From an uncultured Ruminococcus sp. (GTDB taxonomy: Bacteria; Bacillota; Clostridia; Oscillospirales; Ruminococcaceae), in contig NZ_CACWPP010000030.1 in the NCBI RefSeq assembly GCF_902762735.1, positions 1-33,233 of the forward strand: DNA of 33,233 bases, given 5' to 3'. The notes beneath the pieces were generated by a model that ran no database searches, had not been told where the DNA came from, and saw only the letters and a list, made by a program, of their open reading frames with translations. This document shows positions 1-7,879 of the stretch, one piece after another (position 1 is the first letter of the stretch; each line of letters opens with the position of its first letter). The position numbers and the translations under genes were made by a program.

Positions 1-56
1 TTTGGTTTTCTTTTCCAGCATCTTTTTCACCCCTCTTTATTATACCACACTTATTC

Positions 57-82
57 AAAAAAGCCTACCCTTTCGGGTAGAC
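57..82 (-). terminator. Intrinsic terminator downstream of the CRISPR array
   Basis: On the minus strand an 8-position stem (63-70 with 75-82, one mismatch) closes a GAAA tetraloop and is followed by six T residues (complement of 57-62). It lies beyond the trailer end of the array, so it probably ends the pre-crRNA transcript. The plus strand has four T after the same hairpin and may terminate weakly. Confidence 0.7.
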
Positions 83-98
83 TTTTGCGACAGACTGA

Positions 99-138
99 TC
101 TTTCCCCCGCCGCAGGCGGAGGAAAGATAACATCAACT
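99..138. repeat. Dispersed G/C-rich hairpin repeat, partial copy
   Basis: TCTTTCC and GGAAAGA arms flank CCGCC-GCA-GGCGG, followed by GATAACATCAACT. The central hairpin and this tail recur in inverted orientation at 9560-9590, and the hairpin core recurs at 8655-8671. It is one end of a dispersed intergenic repeat family seen three times in this window. The rest of 139-211 shows no gene. Confidence 0.6.
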
Positions 139-211
139 GTATTCAATTCCCGATATAACATCGTTTATTTTGGTGTATCAGCGGGATAATCACATAATTA
201 TATCTTGTCAA

Positions 212-644
212 ATTTCAATCCACGCCCCCCATGCGGGGAGCGACTAGTACTTTCATCAGCAGGACGACTATCAAGGATAATTTCAATCCACGCCCCCCAT
301 GCGGGGAGCGACTATCTCTCCTTAATCATGTCGTAAACTTCCAGACAGATTTCAATCCACGCCCTCGCATGGAGGGCGACTCGCTCCGAGGTCAAGCCCG
401 TTCCAGTTGTAGTGTTTCAATTCACGCCCTCGCATGGAGGGCGACAGGCAATATGCGCACGCTGAATGATGTGTTTATCGTTTCAATTCACGCCCTCGCA
501 TGGAGGGCGACCAGCGCAGGAAGCATTTAACGCAGTTACAGCTTTGGTTTCAATTCACGCCCTCGCATGGAGGGCGACTGATGTACAGCTTGGTATCGCA
601 GGCATCAACCAGGTTTCAATTCACGCCCTCGCATGGAGGGCGAC
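212..644 (-). CRISPR. Type I-C CRISPR array, 7 repeats and 6 spacers
   Basis: Repeats lie at 212-244, 280-312, 349-380, 414-445, 480-511, 547-578 and 613-644. Spacers are 35, 36, 33, 34, 35 and 34 nt. Read on the minus strand the repeats begin GTCGC and end in GGATTGAAAT or GAATTGAAAC, the normal type I-C orientation, so crRNAs are read in the same direction as the cas genes and the 613-644 repeat is leader-proximal. The first two repeats on the plus strand are 33 nt with a CCCCCC-ATGC-GGGG core and a C·A mismatch in the stem. The last four are 32 nt with a perfect 7-bp stem. The third combines the handle of the first type with the stem of the second. Short open frames crossing the array are not genes. 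Confidence 0.97.
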
Positions 645-762
645 AGCAAAAATGTACAAATCAGTAATATCAATTGCTTTTGGAATAATTCATCTGTAAT
701 AATTTTGCACATTAATACTGCATAATTTGGTAAAATATTACCACTAGTTCAGGTATTTTAAC
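645..762 (-). promoter_or_regulatory. CRISPR leader
   Basis: A/T-rich, non-coding stretch between the cas7 terminator and the leader-proximal repeat. It includes a small dyad with GGTAA/TTACC arms at 729-742. The array must have its own promoter here if the terminator after cas7 works, but no convincing -35/-10 pair could be fixed. The position is where cas4-cas1-cas2 would normally end. Confidence 0.6.
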
Positions 763-817
763 CTTAAAAATATGCGCAGACCTCTTATAGCTCTTATTTA
801 TGATAGGGGTCTGCGCA
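763..817 (-). terminator. Terminator at the end of the cas operon
   Basis: Starting 5 nt after the cas7 stop, a stem of about 13 bp (773-785 with 805-817, one G·T) closes a 19-nt loop. On the minus strand it is followed by TATTTTTAAGG. It separates cas mRNA from the array transcript. Confidence 0.75.
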
Positions 818-821
818 AATA

Positions 822-1817
822 TTACTTAGTTGTGAGCCAATCGTTTTGATCGGGTACTTTACCCCAAGTTATCTCATCATAAGGATTCTCCAGGAATCCT
901 ACTTCAACTCCTGAAGGTACAGCGGATAGTTTTATGCTGCATTCATAGTCACGGTAGCTTCTCGGGAGTTCAATATCAGCTTTCTTATTGATATTTATCA
1001 GTTCAAACAGCTTGTGAGCAGGTGCGCAGCCGAGTTTTGCTTGCTTTGCTCGCTGTTCGTTATTGCTGTCTGTGCCAACGTGTTTGAAGATAATAATTGG
1101 GGATATTACCGACATCTCACCTTTGCTGGCTGAACGGTCATGCTCGTACATGTTAAGGATAGCTTCAAACAGCGCTTTGAGATCGTTATCGTCAAAACCT
1201 GTTTCTGCTGCAAGATTAGCACTTATAAAACCTCTTGCTTCATACAGACCGTATGGGAGAAACTGTTTTCTGCCCATAGTTCTGAGTTTATCCTCGGGAG
1301 CGTTTGCTTCGAGATTTGCATAATATTCCGAATCCTTATCCTTATCACCGTCAGCTACGACCATTCTTGTGATGGAGATATCAAGCGGAAGTATCGGGTC
1401 AATAGACTTGGCAAAGGTGAGCTGTACAGGACCTCTCACCTGCCCTGCATTGGGACCCGTTGAAAGTACTGCACCGAATGTTCTCACATCATAGAACATT
1501 GAGCAGGCTTCCTTTCTTGCTGCATAAATACTGTTCTTATCCTTTGCAGCATAATCCACACCTGCATTTTCTTTTGCTTTTGCAATGAACTTATTGATAT
1601 TGGTCGCATTCTGCATTATTATGCTCATTCCGTCCTGACCTTCGTATGCAGTCTGGATATAATTGCGGATGCGTCGCTTTATTGCCACATCGGTTATATA
1701 CCCGCACATATCCTCAGGATCCATTCTTGGGGTATTACCCATATCAGGATCACCGTTTGGATTTCCGTTGATGCACTGAATATAAAACATAAACTCATAT
1801 CTGTTTCCGATAGCCAT
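822..1817 (-). CDS. cas7: CRISPR-associated protein Cas7 (type I-C, Csd2)
   Basis: 331 aa. The N-terminus carries the Cas7c hallmark NGNPNGDPD about residues 17-25 in an RRM-like fold, followed by an R-rich stretch (KRRIRNYIQ) and an RGPVQLTFA-type motif in mid-protein. In type I-C, Cas7 forms the helical backbone that binds the crRNA spacer in the Cascade complex. The ATG has GGAGG 8 nt upstream and lies 3 nt after the cas8c stop, so the two are co-translated. It is the last cas gene of the operon: a terminator follows, and not the usual cas4-cas1-cas2. The length is slightly above that commonly seen for the family (an impression, not measured). Confidence 0.95.
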   Translation of the reverse strand: MAIGNRYEFMFYIQCINGNPNGDPDMGNTPRMDPEDMCGYITDVAIKRRIRNYIQTAYEGQDGMSIIMQNATNINKFIAKAKENAGVDYAAKDKNSIYAARKEACSMFYDVRTFGAVLSTGPNAGQVRGPVQLTFAKSIDPILPLDISITRMVVADGDKDKDSEYYANLEANAPEDKLRTMGRKQFLPYGLYEARGFISANLAAETGFDDNDLKALFEAILNMYEHDRSASKGEMSVISPIIIFKHVGTDSNNEQRAKQAKLGCAPAHKLFELININKKADIELPRSYRDYECSIKLSAVPSGVEVGFLENPYDEITWGKVPDQNDWLTTK

Positions 1818-1820
1818 AAT

Positions 1821-2195
1821 TTATTCCTCCGTTTCCTTTTTTGTAAATCTCTGCGATCTCTGAAAATAATAGCCCAGTGCAAATTCCGACTGCTGTTCCA
1901 ATGTAAAAGTTTTGGGTAAAGAAGTACCTATTTTAACAGTGATCTCTTCCAGCAGTTTGTTGTAATTTGTATACATTCCCGGCTTGTCGCTTTTGAGCTT
2001 TGAAAGATGATATTGTGACATGGTTGCCAGCTTACCCATAACAAGTGCCGGCGAACTGCAAGCCGAAGTGTAATAACGTTCAACGACACCTGCACCAACA
2101 TCGCCAAGTGCAGCATTCTGTATCAGGGCATATACCGCCATAAGTCTGCCAGTCTGATACGCAACAGACGGGCTGTCAACATTGAGTTTGTCCAT
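1821..2195 (-). CDS. cas11c: Predicted internal product Cas11c (small subunit) translated within cas8c
   Basis: In frame inside cas8c, codon 469 is ATG (2193-2195). A perfect AAGGAGG stands upstream (complement of 2207-2213), leaving 11 nt to the ATG or 5 nt to an in-frame TTG at 2199-2201. The product is 124 aa (126 from TTG), the size of Cas11 small subunits. It is established for type I-C that Cas11c is made by internal initiation in cas8c and is needed in Cascade. Here the ribosome site is seen directly and the product is inferred. Which start is used is open. Confidence 0.75.
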   Translation of the reverse strand: MDKLNVDSPSVAYQTGRLMAVYALIQNAALGDVGAGVVERYYTSACSSPALVMGKLATMSQYHLSKLKSDKPGMYTNYNKLLEEITVKIGTSLPKTFTLEQQSEFALGYYFQRSQRFTKKETEE

Positions 2196-3599
2196 GATCA
2201 AAGATTCCTCCTTATTTTGATTTCGATATTTTCTGTTGAGCCAAGCCTTCAATATCTGGCAGGCAGTTAGATCAGGTATAGGTGCTGATTTTTTCTTACT
2301 ATCGTCATTATCTCCGTACATTTGTGAACGTATGTAAGCCAACGCTTTTACAGCAACTGTATCGGGTAAAGGTGTACCGTGATATATCGAATAAACTATC
2401 CCGGGAGATATACCGCTGAGCTCCTTATCTATCTTTTCCGTTAGTTTTTTAGGATCTGTATTGTAGTTGATGAGTCTTGTATATATCCCATACAATTTGG
2501 GATAACTATAACCGTAAGAGGGTTTGCATATAGCAAGATCACTATACCATAAACGCAGATTATTACATAGGTCATCGTATGTGCCTTCATCATAGCTGCG
2601 TATCATTACACGACCATTGACACCGCTAAGCGACATCATAAAATATCTGTTTTGCGGCATCACAGGCAAAGTATTGTTTTTCAGTGCGCTGAACATTTTC
2701 TGAACACGCTGTTCGTCTTCCAGCAGTTTTTCATTTTTGTCATCATTAAGGTCATCTCCGCCAAACCCAAAATCAGGCAGTACAGTAACATCATTTTCCG
2801 TTTCCTCACTGAACCAGTGGATATTCTTTGCGCCTGCAACAGGTTTGGGAGCTTTTTTTATAAGCTCTGCAAGTGCAGCATTTACAGCTGTGACAGCTTC
2901 TTCTGATACAGAAGCATTAGCAGCCTGCTTAAACCCATAAGACTGGTAACAATCCTTATCAAAGCAGATAAAACTATCACCCTTAGTGTGTCCGCCTACG
3001 GATAAAAGTCCCTGAACTACCGGAACAGTCTTGACGGGGTCTGCTATATCTCCAGTTATAAAACATCTGGCATTTCCTGATCTCTTTTTAGTGTCAAGAC
3101 CTTTTCTGAAATCTTCCCACCATTCAAGATACTCAGTTCTGCTTTCCAGTGGAGAATCGTTTACTTTTATGCCTATAAAATCCGAGCCTTTTGCTTTTTT
3201 TATCTGCATAAATTCAGATGATATACTCTCCATATTTTGGATAAGACCATTAGCTGCTGTTTTGAAATAGCTGTCATACTCACCTGCTTCGTTCAATGCA
3301 TCCAGATAAAATTTCTGTTTTTGCTCACGCTTAAATTCAAGTTCTCCTTTTTTATTTTTTTCGGGTAAGTTGAATATCACTTCCGCTTTTTCTACAATAA
3401 TATTACTCTTGGTCTTTCCGTTAGCCAGTGTACCTATATCAGGACATAACGGCTGTGGTGTACCATCTTCAACTTTTTCCAATCCGATATATTCCCCGGT
3501 AGCTGAAAATGAGATATAATATTTGACGTTCTTATACTTAAATCCCGGTTTTGCGGTAAGGTCATGCTCTATTGCATATTTATATAAAGCTTCAAGCAT
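1821..3599 (-). CDS. cas8c: CRISPR-associated protein Cas8c (Csd1), large subunit
   Basis: 592 aa. The order and the N-terminus (MLEALYKYA, KYYISF) match Cas8c/Csd1, the large subunit of the type I-C Cascade that recognises the PAM and recruits Cas3. The start has AAGGAGG about 9 nt upstream. The cas5c stop at 3601-3603 sits between that site and the ATG. The C-terminal part, from about residue 469, is an alpha-helical segment that in characterised I-C systems is also made alone as Cas11c (see the nested entry). No truncation or frameshift is seen. Confidence 0.93.
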   Translation of the reverse strand: MLEALYKYAIEHDLTAKPGFKYKNVKYYISFSATGEYIGLEKVEDGTPQPLCPDIGTLANGKTKSNIIVEKAEVIFNLPEKNKKGELEFKREQKQKFYLDALNEAGEYDSYFKTAANGLIQNMESISSEFMQIKKAKGSDFIGIKVNDSPLESRTEYLEWWEDFRKGLDTKKRSGNARCFITGDIADPVKTVPVVQGLLSVGGHTKGDSFICFDKDCYQSYGFKQAANASVSEEAVTAVNAALAELIKKAPKPVAGAKNIHWFSEETENDVTVLPDFGFGGDDLNDDKNEKLLEDEQRVQKMFSALKNNTLPVMPQNRYFMMSLSGVNGRVMIRSYDEGTYDDLCNNLRLWYSDLAICKPSYGYSYPKLYGIYTRLINYNTDPKKLTEKIDKELSGISPGIVYSIYHGTPLPDTVAVKALAYIRSQMYGDNDDSKKKSAPIPDLTACQILKAWLNRKYRNQNKEESLIMDKLNVDSPSVAYQTGRLMAVYALIQNAALGDVGAGVVERYYTSACSSPALVMGKLATMSQYHLSKLKSDKPGMYTNYNKLLEEITVKIGTSLPKTFTLEQQSEFALGYYFQRSQRFTKKETEE

Positions 3600-3600
3600 A

Positions 3601-4275
3601 TTATTTACCTCCTTCGGGTTTCAAAACAAGTTCGCTGTCATAGGGCGGAACTTCGAGTATACCGTTTTCCAGTTTCGCATGAAACAATGATACGAATGGC
3701 TCCGCTTTAGGTGTAACTTCATATTTATGAAGATCAAATACATCATACAGCATTATTCCAAGATCCATATTCTCTTTTATTGGCTCCATTTCAGTTGGTT
3801 CGCTGTAATAACACACAAATTCTCTCATACCCATAGAAGGCTGGAAAAAGCATTTGCCGTTTTGTATGCGTCGGACAGCTTGATTATAAAGCTGCTCCAC
3901 AGTGCCTTTATAATCTTTCCTTGGAATGATCTTTGCAGTTATACGATAACGTACATCTTTCAGTACAACAGTCTGCCGTTGAGTGCGATGCTCCGCGCCG
4001 GATTCTTTTGTATCTTCAACTAATATCGGCTTGAGATTTCTGCCTATTTTGCTGTTTATAACTTCGTTCCGTTTAAAACTGAGATACTTTATGGGATTTA
4101 ATACCTCTATCCGACATATCTGCCAGTAAAATTCAGGCGGCTTTGAGTATATTGCGCTTAATATTCCTCTAGCCGCAGAAGGGGTCATTACCGGATAAGT
4201 CAGACGCTCAACTTTACTCTCAGGTCTGGAAAAACAGGCAAAATCACCCCATGTTTCTATTATTATCTTGTTCAT
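3601..4275 (-). CDS. cas5c: CRISPR-associated endoribonuclease Cas5c (Cas5d)
   Basis: 224 aa. Typical Cas5 N-terminus with an RRM-like strand (IIIETWGDFACFSRPE) and the TYPVMTPSAARGILSAI segment near residues 27-43, both diagnostic of Cas5c. In type I-C there is no Cas6: Cas5c cuts the repeat and stays on the 5' handle of the crRNA. No cas6 is present here, in line with that. The ATG has AGGAGG 6 nt upstream, with the cas3 stop 11 nt before it. Catalytic residues were not assigned because they vary among orthologues. Confidence 0.95.
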   Translation of the reverse strand: MNKIIIETWGDFACFSRPESKVERLTYPVMTPSAARGILSAIYSKPPEFYWQICRIEVLNPIKYLSFKRNEVINSKIGRNLKPILVEDTKESGAEHRTQRQTVVLKDVRYRITAKIIPRKDYKGTVEQLYNQAVRRIQNGKCFFQPSMGMREFVCYYSEPTEMEPIKENMDLGIMLYDVFDLHKYEVTPKAEPFVSLFHAKLENGILEVPPYDSELVLKPEGGK

Positions 4276-4285
4276 ATCACACCTC

Positions 4286-6520
4286 CTAGATCAGATAATC
4301 CAAACTGCTGTCATCATCAAACACCAGCCCCTCATTTTTATCGTAGAATTTGCTGCCGAGAAGGATATACCAACCGGGGACATCTTTTTTCTTTCCATTA
4401 CTCAAATACATTTGGCAGGGATCGGCAATATCTTTTAGCTTATCTTCACGATAGCTTGTAACTGTTATAGGTGCGGCTTTTTGCATCCAGCTTTTGGATA
4501 TGCCCTTTGCTCTTGCTTCTGTTATAAGTTCATAATATAATGTCTTTTTCTGTTCTTCTTCTGAAAGTCCATGATAAAGACCTTTATCTTCGACATAAGG
4601 TACAATAACATTTACACCATTGCTGGGTATAAAGCGATATTCTTTTTCAACGGCTTCAAAATCATGCTCATCTATTGCTTGTGTCAATGTTGATCTATCA
4701 TGATTATAATTGTTGTCATTAAGCATCATTTCATAATATTCTTTTATGTGCTCCGGATCACAAATATTTATCGGATGACTTGAACTGATCAGCTTTACTT
4801 TGGCAGCTGCATTTTCAATGAATTTCACCGGATATAACTTTTCTTCATCGGGTATGAATACTTTCATTTTACCCATATTTTTACCGTTACGGTTACATCG
4901 GCCTGCACACTGTACTATTGAATCCAGAGAAGCAAGTGCCCTATACATTACTTTAAAGTCAAGATCAACACCTGCTTCTATACAAGAAGTCGATACCAAT
5001 CGGCAGGGAAGGTTATTTTCCAACCTTTGAGTAATTATACTAATGACCATTTCGCGATGGCTTTTACACATATCCGTCGATATATGGAAGCACTCATTTT
5101 CCTGACATCTATCTAGTAAAAGTTCATATAGCTTATGTGTATGGTCTTTTCTATTCAGTACACAGCATACACTGGGTAGTGCCGTCATTTCATCGGCTAT
5201 CTGTTCAAGAGAAGTTTTCTCTTTTATATCCCAATCGACCTCAACACGCTTTGTTTTTTCAAAAAGCTGTTCAGGAGCTGGGATTATCTCTTTAGCGTTA
5301 AAAACAATATCCTTGCGGATATCAAAGGGCGGAAGTGTTGCAGTAGAGAACAATACCGTGCTGTTGTATGTTTCACACAGAGCCCGCATTGTTTCGATAG
5401 TTGTCCCCATTAGTTCGGTAGGTATACTTTGTGCTTCGTCAAATACTATGACGCTGTTTGAAATGCTGTGTAAAAAGCGCATATCCGAAGGCTTTGATTT
5501 GAAGAAAGTCTCAAAGAATTTGACCGAGGTAGTTATTACAACAGGAGAATTCCAACGTTCAGCAAGAAGCTTGAACTCGTCGTCAGCTCCGTATGATGCC
5601 ATACTGTGTGCTTCAAGCACATCTTTGCAGATCTTGCGATATATTTTTGCATTTTGCGAAATAATAGAAAGAAATGGCAAAACAATGATTATTCTGCGTT
5701 TACCGTATTTCATACAATGTTTTGCCGCAAAAGCCAGAAGTGCCAATGTTTTTCCGGTGCCTGTGGGTGCTGTCAGTGTGAACATGCCGGGCTCATTTAC
5801 GGCAGCTTCATTGCAGCTGTTATAAACTTCGTCTCTTAGTTTGTTCAAATTATCATCTGCTTTGGAGTTTTTCTTTATGTTTTCTCGATATGTTGTTAGG
5901 TGTTCCATAACAAGATCCGGCTCTATCACATTATCCTTTGCGAGTTCAAGAATATTCTCGTCTTCGTGTGAAGCGGATGCTGTATAATCAGCATCGCAAA
6001 GGCAGGACAGCAGCATTCGGCAGTGAAGCATAACAGGTAAGTTTTTGTAGAATGAAGCCATGTCTTTTTTTAGCACAGGCTTGTCTTTGGGGATACCGAC
6101 ATTTTCACGAATATATCCGAGTACAGTTTCAAATTGTTCTTTACCTAAAACGGAAAAGCGTTTACCTCTGAAGGAATCATTTGTAGCTTTTTCACTGTAT
6201 GAGTTTTTCAGATCGTCATCTATAAACCATTGCAGCCCGTCATGATGAGCAAAAATCACACGAGAAAGTATCTTATATCCTCCTAGAATACTTGCCCCTG
6301 CTGCCGCATGGTTCACGTTGTGTTCGTGGTGTTCAAGCACTTCTTGAAATAGTTCAGAAGCCTTTCCTGCATCATGGAATATTCCGAGCCATTCTCCCGC
6401 AATTTCTTCTCCAAAAGCGGCTGCAAAATCCGCTGCAAGATCTCCGGTTTTGATAAGATGTTTCCATAGTTCTTCTTTCTCGCCTCTGCTGTTTTCAGAG
6501 CGAGCATAATAAGCGTTCAT
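4286..6520 (-). CDS. cas3: CRISPR-associated helicase-nuclease Cas3 (type I)
   Basis: 744 aa, first gene of the operon. The N-terminal HD nuclease domain shows H21, the H49-D50 pair and a later HHEH...NH cluster. A superfamily 2 helicase follows: Walker A (TAPTGTGKT) about residues 246-256, Walker B as DEAQ about 360, STATLP (motif III), STSCIEAGVDLDF and QCAGRCNRNGK (motifs V and VI). Cas3 is recruited by Cascade to the R-loop and nicks and degrades target DNA. HD and helicase domains are fused, as is usual for I-C, and all key motifs are intact, so interference should be functional. A G-rich ribosome site precedes the ATG. The promoter is listed separately. Confidence 0.96.
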   Translation of the reverse strand: MNAYYARSENSRGEKEELWKHLIKTGDLAADFAAAFGEEIAGEWLGIFHDAGKASELFQEVLEHHEHNVNHAAAGASILGGYKILSRVIFAHHDGLQWFIDDDLKNSYSEKATNDSFRGKRFSVLGKEQFETVLGYIRENVGIPKDKPVLKKDMASFYKNLPVMLHCRMLLSCLCDADYTASASHEDENILELAKDNVIEPDLVMEHLTTYRENIKKNSKADDNLNKLRDEVYNSCNEAAVNEPGMFTLTAPTGTGKTLALLAFAAKHCMKYGKRRIIIVLPFLSIISQNAKIYRKICKDVLEAHSMASYGADDEFKLLAERWNSPVVITTSVKFFETFFKSKPSDMRFLHSISNSVIVFDEAQSIPTELMGTTIETMRALCETYNSTVLFSTATLPPFDIRKDIVFNAKEIIPAPEQLFEKTKRVEVDWDIKEKTSLEQIADEMTALPSVCCVLNRKDHTHKLYELLLDRCQENECFHISTDMCKSHREMVISIITQRLENNLPCRLVSTSCIEAGVDLDFKVMYRALASLDSIVQCAGRCNRNGKNMGKMKVFIPDEEKLYPVKFIENAAAKVKLISSSHPINICDPEHIKEYYEMMLNDNNYNHDRSTLTQAIDEHDFEAVEKEYRFIPSNGVNVIVPYVEDKGLYHGLSEEEQKKTLYYELITEARAKGISKSWMQKAAPITVTSYREDKLKDIADPCQMYLSNGKKKDVPGWYILLGSKFYDKNEGLVFDDDSSLDYLI

Positions 6521-6585
6521 TAGCTCCCCCCTCTTTTAGGAATAATATACATTCAGGTTATAAGTAATCGTTGATTGTTCTTGTA

Positions 6586-6614
6586 AGTATAGCACAAATA
6601 TATATAGATGTCAA
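6586..6614 (-). promoter_or_regulatory. cas operon promoter
   Basis: On the minus strand: TTGACA (6614-6609), 17-nt spacer, TATACT (6591-6586), with an extended -10 TGC just upstream. The start of transcription would fall near 6579, about 60 nt before the cas3 ATG. This is close to the sigma-A consensus. Confidence 0.85.
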
Positions 6615-6711
6615 TCTAATTTTAAAATATTCTATAATTTCAATGTATTGCTCTATCTAATTATCCTTCATAAGCTTTCATAACACACTCTTCCTGTCAT
6701 TCACGAACATC

Positions 6712-6868
6712 TTAGTTATGATATAGCTTTCGGTAGTCTATCTCGCGAGTTATGATCCCGAAATCGTACAGGCGGTCGCAGACATTGTTTACATACCCTA
6801 CGATAATATCTTCTTTATTGCTGTTTTTTCATTTCTGATTGTTTTGAAATTTGAATGTATACTTTCAT
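6712..6868 (-). pseudogene. Small frameshifted gene of unknown function
   Basis: An ATG at 6868 has AAAGGAGG 5 nt upstream and a likely promoter (extended -10 TGATATAAT at 6952-6944). The frame stops after 17 codons (6815), just past a run of six A. If the run had five A, reading would continue in the next frame to a stop at 6712, giving about 51 codons ending in a charged, protein-like stretch (CDRLYDFGIITREIDYRKLY). The second half reads like real coding sequence. No family was recognised. It may be a decayed gene or an indel in a homopolymer. The spacing does not fit a canonical -1 slippery site. Confidence 0.45.
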
Positions 6869-7185
6869 TTTTATCCTCCTTTTACATATACGGAAAAGAC
6901 TACGATTTTTGACTATAGTTTCCTACACATTCATATTTTACATATTATATCACACCTCCATCGTTTTGTGGTAACTTTTTTTTGGACTCTTTGCCTTTGG
7001 CAGGAAAAATATCATACAAAAAATCCTTGCAATAATTGTGCATTCAGCCATTATCATGACCATATTTCGTAAACGAAAGATCGGGTGAAGATCAGACGGT
7101 CAATAAATTTGACCCATACATAGCCGAGATGTCTGAGAGCCTGAATAATCTGCCAACTCCCGCGCAAACTATTCCCACAAAACAA
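6869..7185. other. A/T-rich intergenic region before spoVT
   Basis: This holds the minus-strand promoter of the small frameshifted gene (about 6944-6970), a T8 run near 6976-6983 and a short TTTCGT/ACGAAA dyad near 7065-7078. No promoter for spoVT could be fixed with confidence. Open frames here lack ribosome sites. Confidence 0.4.
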
Positions 7186-7202
7186 AAACAGGAGGAAAAA
7201 AC

Positions 7203-7739
7203 ATGAAAGCAACAGGAATTGTACGCCGCATAGACGATCTGGGGAGAGTGGTGATACCTAAAGAGATACGCAGGACTATGAGGATACGGGAGGGCGACCC
7301 GCTGGAGATATACACCACATCTGACGGAGAGGTGATATTCAAGAAATACTCGCCGATAGATGAGCTGTCTGACGGGGCTTTGCAGGCGGCGGAAGTCATT
7401 TCAAAGCTGGGGGGCGCTCCTGCGGTGATATTTGACAAAGACCATGTGGTGGCAGTGTCTGGGGTGTCTAAGAAAGAGTATTCTCAGCGGCGGCTGTCGC
7501 GGGCTTTGGAAGAGATGCTTGAAAGCAGGCGTTCCTACGAATATAGGGGGAGCGGGGAAAGTTTCAGACCTGTTGAGGGCATAGATGTGCGGGCGCTGGC
7601 GGTATCACCCATAATATCGGGGGGCGACATCACGGGAGCAGTGGCATTTTTGGGCGGCAAAGACGACCGCACAGTAACGGACGACCAGGCTATGCTGTGC
7701 AAAGCGGCGGCGATGTTTCTGGGCAAGCAGGTGGAATGA
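7203..7739 (+). CDS. spoVT: Stage V sporulation protein T-like regulator (AbrB domain plus GAF domain)
   Basis: 178 aa, the same length as Bacillus SpoVT. Residues 1-50 are a SpoVT-AbrB swapped-hairpin DNA-binding domain (ATGIVRRIDDLGRVVIPKEI, then RIREGDPLEI). Residues about 55-178 form a GAF-like ligand domain. SpoVT tunes late forespore gene expression under sigma-G in Bacillus. AGGAGG lies 7 nt before the ATG. It stands alone and converges with the flavin reductase-like gene. Its presence points to a spore-forming lineage, although such genes persist in asporogenous relatives. Confidence 0.9.
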   Translation: MKATGIVRRIDDLGRVVIPKEIRRTMRIREGDPLEIYTTSDGEVIFKKYSPIDELSDGALQAAEVISKLGGAPAVIFDKDHVVAVSGVSKKEYSQRRLSRALEEMLESRRSYEYRGSGESFRPVEGIDVRALAVSPIISGGDITGAVAFLGGKDDRTVTDDQAMLCKAAAMFLGKQVE

Positions 7740-7786
7740 TGTGTTGTCGGGTGATGCATTCTTCATATGCGGCACGGCTGTGATCT

Positions 7787-7830
7787 GGCGAAATTCGGGG
7801 AAGCGCTGAACAGCTGAGCATAATTTCGCC
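7787..7830 (+). other. Hairpin downstream of spoVT
   Basis: A perfect 9-bp stem (GGCGAAATT 7787-7795 with AATTTCGCC 7822-7830) closes a loop that itself can pair (AGC...GCT). It lacks a T tract, so it may stabilise the spoVT 3' end and not terminate. Confidence 0.4.
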
Positions 7831-7845
7831 GTAGAAGAACAAAAA

Positions 7846-7873
7846 ACGCGCAGGCTGTGACAAGTCTGCGCGT
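7846..7873 (-). terminator. Terminator between the convergent spoVT and flavin reductase genes
   Basis: A stem of ACGCGCAG with CTGCGCGT (7846-7855 with 7864-7873) is followed on the minus strand by TTTTTTG. It best serves the minus-strand gene. On the plus strand the tail is TAAGTATTATTTG and would be weaker. Confidence 0.75.
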
Positions 7874-7879
7874 TAAGTA

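Noticed and set aside
381-413. Spacer 3 shares GAGGTCAAGCCC with 8927-8938, a possible self-target
   Set aside because: Only 12 contiguous bases match and the flanks differ, which is expected by chance or near it.
231-699. Two open frames of 99 and 77 codons on the plus strand
   Set aside because: They run through the CRISPR repeats, and the repeated peptide (IHALAWRAT) is the translated repeat.
1063-6245. Many plus-strand open frames opposite the cas genes
   Set aside because: They are antisense shadows of cas genes with intact families on the minus strand and none has a ribosome site.
6815-6868. Programmed -1 frameshift at the A6C run
   Set aside because: The phase is wrong: joining the two frames needs +1 (or -2) at this run, not the -1 slip of a canonical A-AAA-AAC site.
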